Positions 43,610 through 55,248 are shown, numbered from the stretch's first letter. The stretch: DNA of 61,843 nt from Phoronis australis (GCA_002633005.1 NMRA01000063.1:479081-540923), one strand, 5' to 3'. The notes: generated from the letters alone by a model not told the origin. Translations and numbers: made by a program.

Positions 43610-45680
43610 AAGTAATTAATTGTATAGTTAAGACGACATTGTTATTGTCATATCGGTAGCCCGACTGTATTTCCAACTTTTCGATACGCGAAAGTAATTG
43701 TTAGGTAACGAAGCAAATAATCTAACCTAGCTTTTTTAACTGGATTTGTCCTGGACCATGTAAACTTTTTCACTGAGGGGTGATAAACACGCCATGGGTG
43801 TCAGATCAAGAGCCACCTTCATCTCCAGCATTTGGTCACGCGCTTTAGGGTTATTTACAGAGATATAATTATGACAATCAAGGTAAAAATCTTGGACCAA
43901 ATTATAATCGCCACAAACAATAACAAAATCGTTATGGCGATTTTCTGTGAAATCTCATTAAAAAATTGAGGGCTATCTTTGTTTGGTCCATACATATTCA
44001 CCAACACAATAGAGAAACAGTTATTTACTTCAAGCTCTAGAATTAGGAGATTTCCTGCAGTATCCAAAGTAAAAGATAGAACTTGTAATTCAAAATTACT
44101 ATTAAACAAGATTGCAACACCCCTGGCATCACTTCGACCATGGCTGAAAAAAACAGTAAAGTGAGTATCTTGCAGGCAGAAAATTCTGAACGCACGCTGC
44201 CTTATATAATGGAAAACTTCTCTTTTTGATAGAGTTTCTAGACCTCTACAGTTAAAAGATGCAATTTTTAAATTGTTTGTCATACATAGATAATTAAGGC
44301 ACTTCTAAACTCAACCATACAACCTTGCTCATTAAGTACAAATGAATCATATTGTGTGTTCTAAACATCCTAAAAACAACCGAAACCACAAGAACACTAA
44401 AGCAATGTAAATAGTAAATTCTTCTAATGAAACATTCAGTGAAACATATCGACATTAAGTGTTCAATGGGTAGTAGACACCATTTAGTTAGCTGACGAGT
44501 GTACGTATGTTACCAATTGTACTATATTCATCAGTCACGGACAACTCGTAAATCGAACTGTGACCCATACAATGAAACAACACTAATCTAACAGCAAATG
44601 ATAATGGTACTTACACTACAAAGACGAGAAAGCAAAATATTAAAAAAAATAAAGACCTGGAAAAAACGAAGGACAAACAAAATGAAAATAAAAGAAATCG
44701 AGCATCCGATAAAGGACATGTTATTATATGTCTTAACCTTTCAAAATTATAAAAATTACAGGAGGACAATAGGGGCTCATAACTAATAGCTGAAAAGATT
44801 GGGCACAGAAAAAACAGGACCAAATACCTAAACTTTACTTACATGACCTTAGCCAGCACAAACACTAATCTATGAACAGCAGTTCGTTCAGTGCTCTGCA
44901 CGCCATCTTTCTCGAGTTCTTGATCACCACTATTCACTGTTGTCAACTGTATAGGTTTTGCTGTCAATTACCAATCGATCTCTATTTAGCCATACTTTGT
45001 TTACATGCAGGCACCGTCTCGCTGACTTGAGAAAAGGTATCAGATGCTTTCGATTGACAATGGTCTCATGTGGGAAGTCCTCATTCACAAAAATTTTCGA
45101 ACCTTGAAACTTTCTCTTTTCCATCCACACTTGTTGTTTATAGAATGAAAACTTAGCAATGATGGTACCTTTATCGCCACCAGTGGGGTGCACTCTTTCA
45201 AAGGAGATGTAGTTGAGGGCCATATATCGCTTTAGCACTATAGATAAACTATTCTCACACAACATTTTAGGATTGCAGGATCCCCACAAACACGAGATTG
45301 TTCCTTCTAGAATGCATTTCGAGAGATATGATTTTGGATTTCAAATACCCGTTTTCTTTCACCAACACAGCAATTTTCTCTACACACTGTTTGGAATTTG
45401 TTAAGGCTTCTTCCGCAGTGTTAAAGGCTAAGTTTAAAGATTGTTTTATGTGACTGAGTTCGTTTATAATCTCTTTATTAGACCTTTTTAACTCACTTTT
45501 TAATGATGAAAACCACTTGGGTTCATTCTCCAGGCACTTCCTCGCTGTCTTATGGCACAGCAGATGATGTGGCTCTTTTTGCAAGTCCCATTTCATGCAA
45601 CAAGGTGAAGTTAACTTTGAAAATTTACAGAGCAACAAAACTCATGTTTTGTGCAGGCGTTATTTTACCGAAAGTATTTA
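43610..45680 (-). pseudogene. LINE fragment with ORF1 and endonuclease
   Basis: On the minus strand, 45640-45270 encodes a coiled-coil-like ORF1 part (LKSELKRSNKEIINELSHIK) and 45289-44930 an RRM-like ORF1 part ending VWLNRDRLVIDSKTYTVDN. After a gap, 44283-43610 encodes an apurinic-endonuclease-like domain: MTNNLKIASFNCRGL, the F-C-L-Q-D-T-H catalytic segment, LVNMYGPN, then CGDYN and YRYDNNNVVLTIQLITF. Frameshifts break it. It lies in intron 8 of the ZGRF1-like gene, antisense to it. ORF1 style and motif order fit the Tx1/L1-like group. Confidence 0.85.
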
Positions 45681-45884
45681 GGAAACTTAGCCGAGTCCCA
45701 ATATGAGACTGTTTCATGTTTCTGCCACAGGTCTCCACCTCCGGATGTCATCGAAAATGCTGTCAACATGTTGTTTTTAGTTCATAGGCACACCTCTTCA
45801 TTGATCCTCCTTTACAGCATGCCATATCAGCCAATGGATGTTCCAAAGGATTATAACACTTTAATAAACTAGTAAAATGTTGGA

Positions 45885-46159
45885 ACTGTAAAAATTTTCT
45901 TCCAGGGCACATCAACGCAACAAGTTTAGCTTCTAAAGGTGTTGTGGGTGTTTGAAATACATTTGGGTATTAATAGTGATTTCCTCTAGAGCACCTGAGC
46001 ATCAAACATTTAAATTCTAAAAGTGCTGTGGATATTTGAAACAAATTTGGGTATTTAATATTCATTTCCTTCAGAGCACCTCAACATCACATGTTTAGCT
46101 TCTGAAGGTGTTGTAGGGTGTTTGAAATATGTTTGAGCATTAATTTTCATTTCCTCCAG
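45885..46159 (+). repeat. Tandem decayed copies of the exon 9 acceptor region
   Basis: Three copies of an ~85-bp unit precede the real exon 9 junction. Their AG dinucleotides are at 45904-45905, 45988-45989 and 46073-46074, and the used one is at 46158-46159. Each AG is followed by a relative of the exon start (GGCACATCAACGC, AGCACCTGAGCATC, AGCACCTCAACATC, against AGCATCTGAACATT), and homology continues about 45 bp into the exon. Confidence 0.9.
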
Positions 46160-46377
46160 AGCATCTGAACATTGTCCTATTTGAGCTCTCGAAGTTGCTT
46201 CACTCAGCCCTAGACAAGGTGGATATCTCCAGGTATGCTAGTACCAACACTGTGCTGAACTCTAACCCTGTTTGTCAGCATGGTCTGCCATCTAAAGTTG
46301 TACAGGTGAAAAAGCCAGGTGCCAATAAAGACCGGTACTTCTACGCATGTGCTGAGCCACGACAGCATCAGTGTAAG
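46160..46377 (+). CDS. ZGRF1: ZGRF1-like exon 9, GRF zinc finger (residues 837-909)
   Basis: Acceptor TTTCCTCCAG, donor GTAATA, 218 nt, phase 1 to 0. Begins EHLNIVLFELSKLLHSALDK, the family's amphipathic helix before the zinc finger. The GRF-type finger follows: C875-Q-H877-G-L-P, the VKKPGANKDRYFYAC900 core and QC908K. GRF zinc fingers bind single-stranded DNA in other repair proteins such as NEIL3, APE2 and TOP3A. The finger is completed by FFKWMDQ of exon 10. Confidence 0.95.
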
Positions 46378-46514
46378 GTAATATGCTTGTTGAGTTTGTT
46401 TAAGTTTTTATTTGAAGTCTAACACTCTGTTGTCTATTTGACCTGTATACATTTGTTACGTTCAGCGTTTCATTTTACATTTTCCTTACCACAATATTGC
46501 ATTCCATTTTGATA

Positions 46515-46815
46515 AACTCAGAGTTATAGTTAGTGTCATACCCACTGTTGCTAATGACAACATATAGTTGGTGTCATACCCACTGTTGCTAATGACAACA
46601 TATAGTTAGTGTCATACCCACTGTTGCTAATGACATCATATAGTTAGTGTCATACCCACTGTTGCTAATGACAACATATAGTTAGTGTCATACCCACTGT
46701 TGCTAATGACATCGTATAGTTGGTATCATACCCACTGTTGCTAATGACAACATATAGTTAGTGTCATACCCACTGTTGCTAATGACATCGTATAGTTAGT
46801 GTCATACCCACTGTT
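46515..46815. repeat. 38-bp minisatellite, about 8 copies
   Basis: Units of GTTAGTGTCATACCCACTGT and TGCTAATGACAACATATA repeat every 38 bp, about 140 bp after exon 9. Confidence 0.96.
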
Positions 46816-46829
46816 TCTGATGACGTCAT

Positions 46830-47925
46830 ACCTTTCCTTTGTGGTGATGATGTGCCCACTGTTTGAGAAGATATACCCTCTGGTTCTTGCTTTTTGTGTT
46901 TGACCATGTGTTACGCTGACATACTTTAAATTAACATTATTGGCTACTTTGTCTTTGCAAGTGTTTAATTTGACCTTGTCAGGTACCACCATATTGAAGT
47001 TACTGCATGCACGAAATAACAGCAAAATGTTTGTTGCTATTTCAAGACCTCAAATAATGTTCTTAATGGAATTTTTTATTACCTTGATGTTGATTTTATG
47101 ATTGGGATACGGTTACTAGATAATTTATATTTTGGATTTCTAATAAATGTAGCCTGCCTCTTTGCTAGCCAGCCAGCTAGCTGTATGAAGACTACCGTCA
47201 AAATACAGCTAGTTACCACTGTGTGTTAATCTTCCATAGACCCCGCAATTGCACACAGCCTGAATAGTTCTGCTCGTCACCTCACCGTGAAACTTGTACC
47301 AACACGTGAAGCTGAAGATCGGAGGAGGTGCATGCAAAATCTGGGGAACAACCGACATTCACCTTGACCGTTACAGCCGTTTATTTAGTGAAAAACAATC
47401 TAATAAACGTCATTTTCTTGCGTAATCCTCCGCCTTTTCTAACAAAGAAAAGTTATGTCATCGTTTGGAAAACAGTATGCTTGTGACACGCAAACGTGCT
47501 ATTTTCTAAATTTTTGTGACATCTTTCGGGAGATGATGATAGCTTGGTTGCAGCTAAATTTCTTTTGAAATTTGGTATGCTGTTATCAAAATTCTAAATT
47601 TAACTTATAATGAAGTGAAACTAGTTCCAATAATTTGTTTGTTACGTGTATGCACCCTCGTGAAAGAACAACAGTTGATTGAATAATCGGCGAAAAAAGA
47701 AACTGGCCAATAGGTGACGCAATATTTCATGGCGCCGAAAGCTGACGCATAAGATCGTTCCACAACTTTAGCAGCAGAATAACGGTAGAATGCCAATTTT
47801 TCCAACACCGGTAAATCATTTAGTATACTCAAGGAAGGGTTTAGTTTTTAATGACACTAATTTTGTGTCAGATTTTATCTGGTCAGTTTTTTTACCCACA
47901 TCAACGCAAAGCTGTATCTTTAGTA
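46830..47925. other. Intron 9 sequence, nothing recognised
   Basis: No exon or defined element found. Confidence 0.5.
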
Positions 47926-47929
47926 TACA

Positions 47930-48235
47930 GCTTTGTACCAAGGCTACTTCTGTGTACCAAGGCTACCTCTTTGTACCAAGGCTACCTTTGTGTACTGAGG
48001 CTACCTCTTTGTACCAAGGCTACCTCTTTGCACCAAGGCTACCTCTGCACCAAGGCTACCTCTTTGTACCAAGGCTACCTGTGTGTACTGAGGCTACCTC
48101 TTTGTACCAAGGCTACCTCTTTGTACCAAGGCTACCTCTTTGCACCAAGGCTACCTCTTTGTACCAAGGCTACCTTTGTGTACTGAGGCTACCTCTTTGT
48201 ACCATGGCTACCTTTTTGTACCAAAACTACCCCTT
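47930..48235. repeat. 19-bp minisatellite, about 15 copies
   Basis: Units of TTTGTACCAAGGCTACCTC repeat every 19 bp; the overlapping open frames are artefacts of the repeat. Confidence 0.97.
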
Positions 48236-48529
48236 TGCTTGTGATACTTAATCATTATAAGGTCCATTTATAGTAACGTGGATAAGCCAGACTTTGCTTA
48301 ATTTGTACACTAAGTTCTGTAGCACACTTGTCCCAGTTCATACATTCAACTCTTGAGATAAGTCAAATTTTGCCCTACTCTTATAAAATCTCTCGGTCAT
48401 GTTGTTAACAGCTTACAATATGCAAGTTGTTCTGAATGTACATGTATTTCACACGTATGTCATTGTGAGGTCCTGTTGGATATAGCTTACAGCAGGCAAG
48501 TTGTTTTCATACATATGTCATTTTGACAG

Positions 48530-48709
48530 TTTTTCAAGTGGATGGACCAAGCCAAGTCCAGCTATGGTAACTTGCAGAAATCTGTGGTGGAACTGAGTGA
48601 CGCTAGCAGTATAGGAGGATACTTGAAGGGCCAGGGTGTGCCTGTTTACTGCGAGTGTATCCTGGTCAGGAGGGTGTTTGAGAAGAAGTGGACATCAAAC
48701 AAACTGGCG
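48530..48709 (+). CDS. ZGRF1: ZGRF1-like exon 10 (residues 910-969)
   Basis: Acceptor CATTTTGACAG, donor GTAACT, 180 nt, phase 0. Starts FFKWMDQ, which completes the GRF finger (family motif C-x-FFxW). Continues GGYLKGQGVPVYCECILVRR. An alternative donor at AGG|GTGTTT (48673) would shorten it in frame, so the 3' boundary is less certain. Confidence 0.82.
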
Positions 48710-48783
48710 GTAACTTTGCCTTATGTTCTCGCCGGACCATGGGAGAAATGATCTGAGTTGTAGCTCCATTGACAACACTCTGT

Positions 48784-50245
48784 ATACCGTATTTGCCCTA
48801 ATAAGCACCCATGCCCCTATAAGCGCCCCCCACGCATTTTCAGACTTCGCTAAAATAAGTGCCCAGCCTATAACGTATATATGCGAAAAAATGCCTTACC
48901 CACAATTCTAAAATTCTACAGTTTGCAACGTCCTCAATTTATCAATAAGATCCGACTGTCCTGAAAAAATCATTGTGTGCGGAATTGATAGACACGAGCC
49001 TCATTTCTATTTAGGCGTAACTATACACTTCAAACTTTGGCTGTGTTTCAAAAAAGAATGCAAAAGTTTTGCTGATCTTGCGAGGAACGTGTCCCACTAT
49101 GGTCTGGCCTTTCAGAGCAGATGCAGCCTACTTGTTAACGGAATTGTATTGTATCTTTCCAAAGCAGATCTCAAGAGGAATCCAAATTTCTTTGTAGAGG
49201 TGAAAACCGCGAATCAAAAGACTAATCAAAGCACGTGGCCAGGAAGCGTGCGATACATACATGCACCTGCCATGGAAGACATTAGTCTACGGGAACTACC
49301 TATTCATGAAACGGGTAGCATAGCATCGGCAAGAAATAAATTTTGGCACTTATTTCCAAAAGTCTGTAATACCATAAAAAAATTAGTTTTAAGATTAACT
49401 ATTTAATTAATCATAATTGGTGATTTTGATGTCAAAATGACCCACTGATAGCAAACACTTCCGCGCCCTTACACCCCGACTCTCCGGGAAAATAACTGTT
49501 AGACTGTTGAGCATTCCGTCATCTGGCGACTCAATGACATACCGACCTTACCGAGGCAATTCTTGAACATTTTTTAGCAGATGAGACCAGCAAGTGCTAA
49601 ATAAAACACGTTCTGCTTAATTGTATTAATTTCTTTAGTTACACTGCACACCTAGATTGTTACATTGTGTGTACTCTGGCAAATGAACTCTGATGACATG
49701 CACGCACTAGCTCACTCACACACATGCAGACGAACTTCAAAAAAACGTCACGTGACAACAAGATGTGTTCGTCCAGAGATTTTTCTCGTGTTGCGGGATA
49801 CGATCTAGCGCAAATTTGGACTTAATCTGCAGTTTATCTGATTTCGCAGGAATTTAAAAAACTTAGGGATGCTATTTGGAAAACTTAAGGAGGATTTCAG
49901 GTAATTTGTTGCGTCGAAACTGTATTTTTATTCAAGAATTCAAGTTTCCGTATCGACAATCGCGTGACAACGATGCATCAGTTGGCGATATTTCACCCTG
50001 GGATTTCAGCACAGTTTTCTGAGAAATGATCGTATTTTAACAATGAAGTTTGAGAGCAATGCACCACAGTTTTGTAGAAAGTCTTTCATAGGTTACAGAT
50101 ATCTCACAGAGCGTAAATTTGATGAATCCTAGCTTCCGATTTCACTCGTTTTGGAGACCGGGTTTCAGCCGCCTTTGGCTACAATAAGTGCCCGCCCAAA
50201 ACAAATTTTTGTAAGTGCCCTGGACGCTTACTAGGGCACTGTGGC
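48784..50245. mobile_element. 1.46-kb element with TGCCCTAATAAGC inverted ends
   Basis: Left ATACCGTATTTGCCCTAATA and AGCACCC are mirrored at the right by GGACGCTTACTAGGGCACTGT. Subterminal ATAAG(C/T)GCCC motifs recur at both ends (48815-48870 and 50185-50215). An open frame of 143 codons at 48975-49406 has no match I recognise. Probably a non-autonomous DNA transposon in intron 10. Confidence 0.7.
48975..49406 (+). CDS. Unrecognised 143-codon ORF within the inverted-repeat element
   Basis: Begins MCGIDRHEPHFYLGV and contains SLLVNGIVLYLSKADLK; the end is basic. There is no transposase triad, zinc finger or other known motif in sight. Being inside a mobile element it could be a remnant of a transposase or chance. 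No splice context. Confidence 0.2.
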   Translation: MCGIDRHEPHFYLGVTIHFKLWLCFKKECKSFADLARNVSHYGLAFQSRCSLLVNGIVLYLSKADLKRNPNFFVEVKTANQKTNQSTWPGSVRYIHAPAMEDISLRELPIHETGSIASARNKFWHLFPKVCNTIKKLVLRLTI

Positions 50246-50299
50246 CAGAGGTCAACTGTGCTCATTTCTGGATTCAGCAACTTTGTTTTTCGGAAATTC

Positions 50300-50695
50300 T
50301 GAATCCCTTGACGAACTCTAGTTGTGGGCTTGACACCTACAGTACATGTCAAACGTATTTAGACAAAATGAAACAATTGGGGGCTTGAAACCTACAGTAC
50401 ATGTCAAAAGTATTCAGACAAAACAGTTGTGGGGTTGACACCTACAGTACATGTCAAAAGTATTTGGACAAAATGACACAGATTTCCCCTTCATGATGGC
50501 TGGATGGAATCCGAATTCATTCTTGGAGTAGTCTCCCTTTGTGACAGAATGAATAGAAATTAACAAGTAGGTTAGCAAGGTTACTACTGCATTCTGCAAT
50601 TAGACTTTTACCATTGTAATAGTTGTGCCAGCAAGGTTACTACTGCATTCTGCAATTAGACTTTTACCATTGTAATAGTTGTGCCAACCATTTTT
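50300..50695. repeat. Short tandem duplications in intron 10
   Basis: A ~65-bp unit with CACCTACAGTACATGTCAAA occurs three times (about 50325-50470), and a ~57-bp unit with GCAAGGTTACTACTGCATTC twice (about 50573-50685). Confidence 0.85.
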
Positions 50696-51037
50696 GCTGC
50701 TAAAAGAATTAGGCATCATCATGGAGAAATAGTATTTATTTTGTCCGATTACTTTTGTCTTGTACTTTTACTGTAGGGTCTGTTGTCATTGTCAGAAACA
50801 AAAACATTACAGACAAACACCTAAATCTAGGTTCTGATAGTGTATTCAAATCTATTGCAACATACAGTGCTTGGAAATGTATTGGTGACAAAATTTTGAG
50901 TTGAAATCGCCAAGTACATTGTTTATTGTTTAACTTAAATAACTTCAGGTGGCATTGTTAAGTTAAAGAACTTCAGGTGGCACTGTTAAGTCTCAAATAC
51001 CCTATTGCTCAATTTTTCATTTTTTCTATTCAACTAG

Positions 51038-51125
51038 GAAAGTGCCTATCATCAAGACACAGCCCCAAAGAAATCCATGTATTTGAAGTTGACGAGAAAA
51101 GAATCTTCATCGACTTATTCCAAAG
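51038..51125 (+). CDS. ZGRF1: ZGRF1-like exon 11 (residues 970-999)
   Basis: Acceptor TATTCAACTAG, donor GTAATT, 88 nt, phase 0 to 1. Encodes ESAYHQDTAPKKSMYLKLTR followed by KESSSTYSK. Joined to exon 12 it gives SSTYSKDDLW, which I recall as a conserved stretch of ZGRF1 proteins. Confidence 0.88.
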
Positions 51126-52265
51126 GTAATTCCTTTACTATTCACTGTGTTAAGCATAAAAATGAATATTGCTGAAAGTTTAACAGAGTTTACTTTGTGG
51201 TACTTATTTTATTTACTTTGTTTTAAACAGTGTTGTAGTTGTGGTTTTTCGTTGTCTTTATTTATTGTGTCTGTGTTAGTATTCTGATATTTCTGTTCTG
51301 TGATTGGGCAATGACCACCACTTGGTGCAGTGTTGTGCTTACACACTTATTGTGTAGATAACACTGATTTTGCATTTTCAAAAACTGAGAAATCCATTTA
51401 AGGAAGGATACTTCCAAGCTATATACAACAGGTAAATATTCCAGGATTTACCTTACTCATTTACCGATAATTTGCTACACGCCATGTTTATTTTTGTTTG
51501 TCATAACTGGAAATAGAACTGTCCCATCTTCAGACAAAATAAACAACTACTTGAACTTGTCCATTGCTAAACAGTCATATATTGCTTTGTGGTCAGTGTC
51601 TGTCGGTTAACGAATTCGATGGATTATATTCCCATTTTTTGTAATTAAAATCCATAAATATTAGAATTAATGTATCTACTATAGAAATATGTGAATTCTT
51701 CTGAAGGCACGGCACACATATTTTTGAGCTAGTAATTACTAGGTCATGTTGTTGCCAAGCACTGCCCTTGAGATGATGACTTCATAATGAATGTTAATAG
51801 TGAGGGGTTTAGAATGTGTATGGGAATATTGGTGCGTGACTTTCATGGAGAGTCCTGGTGAATGCCACATTATGGCCTGTTAACCACAATATTGATAAGG
51901 TCTAGCATGTAAATGTTGGTGGTAAACAGCACAACAACCATTTTGCATTGTGCGATATTGCCAGATTCATTACTAGCATAAAATAAGAATTGTGGACACA
52001 CAATTAGTGTTTCTCTGATATTGATGTGTTTAGTTATAGTCTTGTCAGATCATTGAATCACAAGTCATAAAACAGCAGGCCTTGGGGGATTTTGTTCGTG
52101 ATGGATTATGTATGATAATTGCAGAGAGACGAGTTAAGGCCACATTTCATGAGCATAAGTGGTTATACAAAGTGACCATATATGACTCTGAACATGTATA
52201 ATACTGTGTGTATTCTATGCATACACAGTAAACATCTTAACACAGTTGTACACAAGTCTAATTGT
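51126..52265. other. Intron 11 sequence, nothing recognised
   Basis: No exon or element found. Confidence 0.5.
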
Positions 52266-52266
52266 G

Positions 52267-52343
52267 TTTGTCCTGGGGTCTTGATGGCTCAGTGGACTAG
52301 ACCTCAGCATAGAGTATAGAAGTTCCCGATTCTGCGATGAAAC
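52267..52343 (+). mobile_element. Decayed tRNA-derived SINE fragment
   Basis: CTTGATGGCTCAGTGGACTA matches the box A side of the SINE at 24569, and GTTCCCGATTC is a degenerate box B. Confidence 0.55.
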
Positions 52344-53345
52344 CCATGTAATAGACTTCAGTGAAACTTTTAAAGGAGAATGCCACCCAATTTAATTAGT
52401 TTTTGTTACCGCCTTAATCGGTCTATATCCACATCACCTCGTATACAGTCGATCTCACCTTGCCAAGAGGTGTCGGTTAACCTGTGAGGAAGGTGAGTAC
52501 CCAACGCAGCGGCATTAGTGGTTCTTCAGCTGAGTGTGTGCCCCTATACTTTTAATTCACAGGGCGGACATTAATATCTAAAGCGAGGCTCATTGGGATG
52601 AACATAGCGGAAGTTGACATTGCGTGTGTTATATGGCTGGTCTTTTGAGTCCAACCTGGATATTAAATCTTAAAAATGTGTCGATAATTAACCACAGACG
52701 TAGAAAAATACGTTAGAGAACAAGTCAATGCATCAAAAAGTTGTCTGACGAAAGGGTATAAGTTTTTTTTTCGGAAAACTACATTCGAAACATGAAAAGT
52801 AAAATATATGATCAAATTGTGGCGATCGTTAGTGTTATGGATTAGGTATATTCTGAATGCGGGGTTATGTTCTTCTTGTAAATTGTTGATAAAAATGCTT
52901 TCTACACGAACCAGGTCATCTGCTTGTATTTTTGACAAGTTGAAGATATATTTGACAGTGGCAGCTCATCGCATTTTGCTGTCATGTGCAAGTCACATCT
53001 GGTTTAATTTGTTGATCAAGAATATTAACATCAAGCATAGCCTATAGGTCCTGGTGAGGAAGAGACTACCGGTACTAACAGCTGATTTGTCATTGATCTG
53101 CAAGAATAATTGGTGTTATTAAAATTACTTTTTATTGAAATAAAAAACCAGGCTGGCAATTGATGCTACAAATTATTTGACCATCAATTCTGCTTTAATT
53201 CTTGGTTATAATAATTACATCTATTTCATGTGTTAGGTTTCAAGTATCAATATGGACAAAGTTGAATTGAAAGATTAAAACATCTAGTTCGTTCGTCCAA
53301 AGCATAACCTGAAAAAATAACCCGTCTCATTTTAGAGCTTAATGC

Positions 53346-53640
53346 CTATGCCTGAGGGGGGAATTTTCGCCGAGTGAGGGGGAATTCTACCTCCCGATCA
53401 CCATCAGTAGCATCCCTGCCCTGTTGCAATCCCTCACTAATAGGCTCTGTCTCAAGTAGAATTTTGTGCTCTTTCACATTGTCACCTATGTGGTTACAAG
53501 TGATTTGAAATTCCTTGGGAAAATTTTCAGTGACTTTAGGGGAATTTTTAGGCCTCGTGAGGGTAATTTTGCATGATTTTTCAATATTTTTGAGAGGGAA
53601 TAGGGCCGATATTCGGCCCCAAAATTGAGAGATTGAGAGC
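53346..53640. repeat. Dispersed repeat related to 40040-40820
   Basis: Shares GAGGGTAATTTTGCATGATT and AATATTTTTGAGAG plus GCCGATATTC(G/A)GCCCCAA with the intron 8 copy. Confidence 0.6.
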
Positions 53641-54462
53641 CCAGTCCTTTTTGGAAAGAAATGGATCACGTTTTAACCTGTAGTCATGAACTAAACACAG
53701 CCTGGCTGGCTGAAGACGGGTTGTTGCTATGATGCTTGGCAACTGAGATACGACAAAATGTGACCAAACTTTAAAAAACATTTATCAAAGTACCTGGAAA
53801 TATTTTCCTACGTCGCGGCGGCATATGGCAAAGATCCAACGGTTCCGAATCTCAACGTCTTTAGGGATTGTAATGAATGAATGTCCGTATTTTTCTATCG
53901 CCGTTCGAGCAACGTGGAACACAACAGTGTCGATTAACCATTTAACTGAGCTATCATAGTGAGCCTCGTTTTGGAGCGCGCTTCTTGTCTGCGTGAATTA
54001 GGCGTATGTGGCGTATTGTTACCACATGTGCGAACCATGAAGCTGCAAGGAAAGCGGGTATATCGTTTTTTTTGATTTCCTCGAGAAACAGCAGTAAAGA
54101 ACAAGAAGTACGCCATTAATATCAAGAATGAGGCCGTGAAATATTTACGTTTCTGTGGCCGGCATTGTTTTGTTTCAAAATGAATTGTTCTCACCCTAAC
54201 CATTGTGTATTTGAAAGTAAAAATAAGTGTCAAAGACGGTCTCAGTAGATACACTTAGTGATGCCATAGGAGTGTTAGTTATTGCAAATGTTTTGAGATA
54301 TCAACAATGAATAAATCATACTCTTCAGATGCAATAACTGACCGGGCACCTGAGGCCGTGTGAGAGCATGCTAATTTAGTATTTGCTGACAGAAAGCTGT
54401 TGTAAAGCTATAACTTGATTTTATATGCTACGGTTGGATGTTAGAGGAATCTTTATTTATGT

Positions 54463-54520
54463 TTGTGTGTGTGTGTGTGTGTGTGTGTGGGTGTGGGTGT
54501 GTGTGTGGGTGTGTGTGTAC
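54463..54520. repeat. (GT)n microsatellite
   Basis: A run of GT with a few GGGTGT interruptions; it lies about 38 bp before the first exon-like block of the Kolobok-like element. Confidence 0.95.
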
Positions 54521-54557
54521 ATTATTCAAATTGTTGTTATTGTACTCCTTTTCCCAG

Positions 54558-54602
54558 TGCGGTCATCTGTGCATGGGGAACCTGACATTGGTCCCCCGAC
54601 GA
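54558..54602 (+). other. Exon-like block 1 inside the transposon (45 nt)
   Basis: CCTTTTCCCAG acceptor and GTAAGT donor bound 45 open nucleotides, phase 1 at both ends, encoding VRSSVHGEPDIGPPT. The phases would allow in-frame inclusion between exons 11 and 12 of the ZGRF1-like gene, but the direct 11-12 join restores the family sequence. Either an exonised transposon piece or a transposon exon. Confidence 0.35.
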
Positions 54603-54729
54603 GTAAGTGGATTTGAAATTTCGCAGTTTTTTTGGTTAACTAGTTGACTAGTCTTTTCGTGACTGGAAGTTTAGCTTTCAACTTTTGCAGCCCACTAACC
54701 CGGCTGGTTTATGTTCGTAATGTGTCCAG

Positions 54730-54891
54730 TCCCGACTGCGACGGGTGATAATGAGCGTTTTGTGTTTAGTACTGAAAAAATTCGCAAGTCTAAGGTTACT
54801 ACACACGGCTATGTGCTTCTGTCTGTATTTCACGAAAGAATAATTCTAATTTATCACCGAACACACTCAGAAGTTCCCGCCACTGACCTTG
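54730..54891 (+). other. Exon-like block 2 inside the transposon (162 nt)
   Basis: AATGTGTCCAG acceptor, with a CACTAAC branch-point-like motif 30 bp upstream, and a GTAAGT donor bound 162 open nucleotides in phase 1 to 1. The translation includes RFVFSTEKIRKSKVTTHGYV and HRTHSEVPATDL. Same ambiguity as block 1. Confidence 0.35.
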
Positions 54892-55248
54892 GTAAGTTGA
54901 CGTACCAAACTTTGTCCATAACAGCGAAATAAAACAACACAAGTGTTTAAAATCTCACTGCATGTGTAAGGGTTTTACATCAAATTTTAATGGTTTATTG
55001 GATGTGTAAAACTCTGAATTCAAGCAATAAGCTGACACCAGTAATCGTCTTGGAAACTACTGAGCAGACTGTGTTAGAACCTGTGATGTCATTAGTTAAT
55101 ATTAGCTCCCCCGTCTGCTGTATGGTGTCAGGTAAAGAACTGAACTTGCTGTTATTGTGTGGAACTACTTGATCTAAATTGATACAAAATATGTTGTTTT
55201 TTGGTGGCATTCTCCTTTAATAGTTCTATTTTATTAAATACATTACAG

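Larger units (their letters stand above)
52370..55220. mobile_element. 2.84-kb TTAA-flanked Kolobok/T2-like element
   Basis: AGGAGAATGCCACC at 52374-52387 and GGTGGCATTCTCCT at 55203-55216 are perfect 14-bp inverted ends, each next to TTAA (52370-52373, 55217-55220). TTAA duplications with termini starting AGGRR are characteristic of the T2/Kolobok group. No intact transposase is seen. It is inserted in intron 11 of the ZGRF1-like gene, ending 28 bp before exon 12, and contains a GT microsatellite, a repeat shared with 40040-40820 and two exon-like blocks. Confidence 0.82.

Noticed and set aside
47790-48251. 153-codon frame with repeated LYQGYLF
   Set aside because: By-product of the 19-bp minisatellite; two overlapping frames are open at once.
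54691-54729. Use of the TTTTGCAG acceptor at 54690 for the second exon-like block
   Set aside because: An in-frame TAA follows at 54696; the later acceptor at 54729 avoids it and uses this CACTAAC as a branch-point-like motif.
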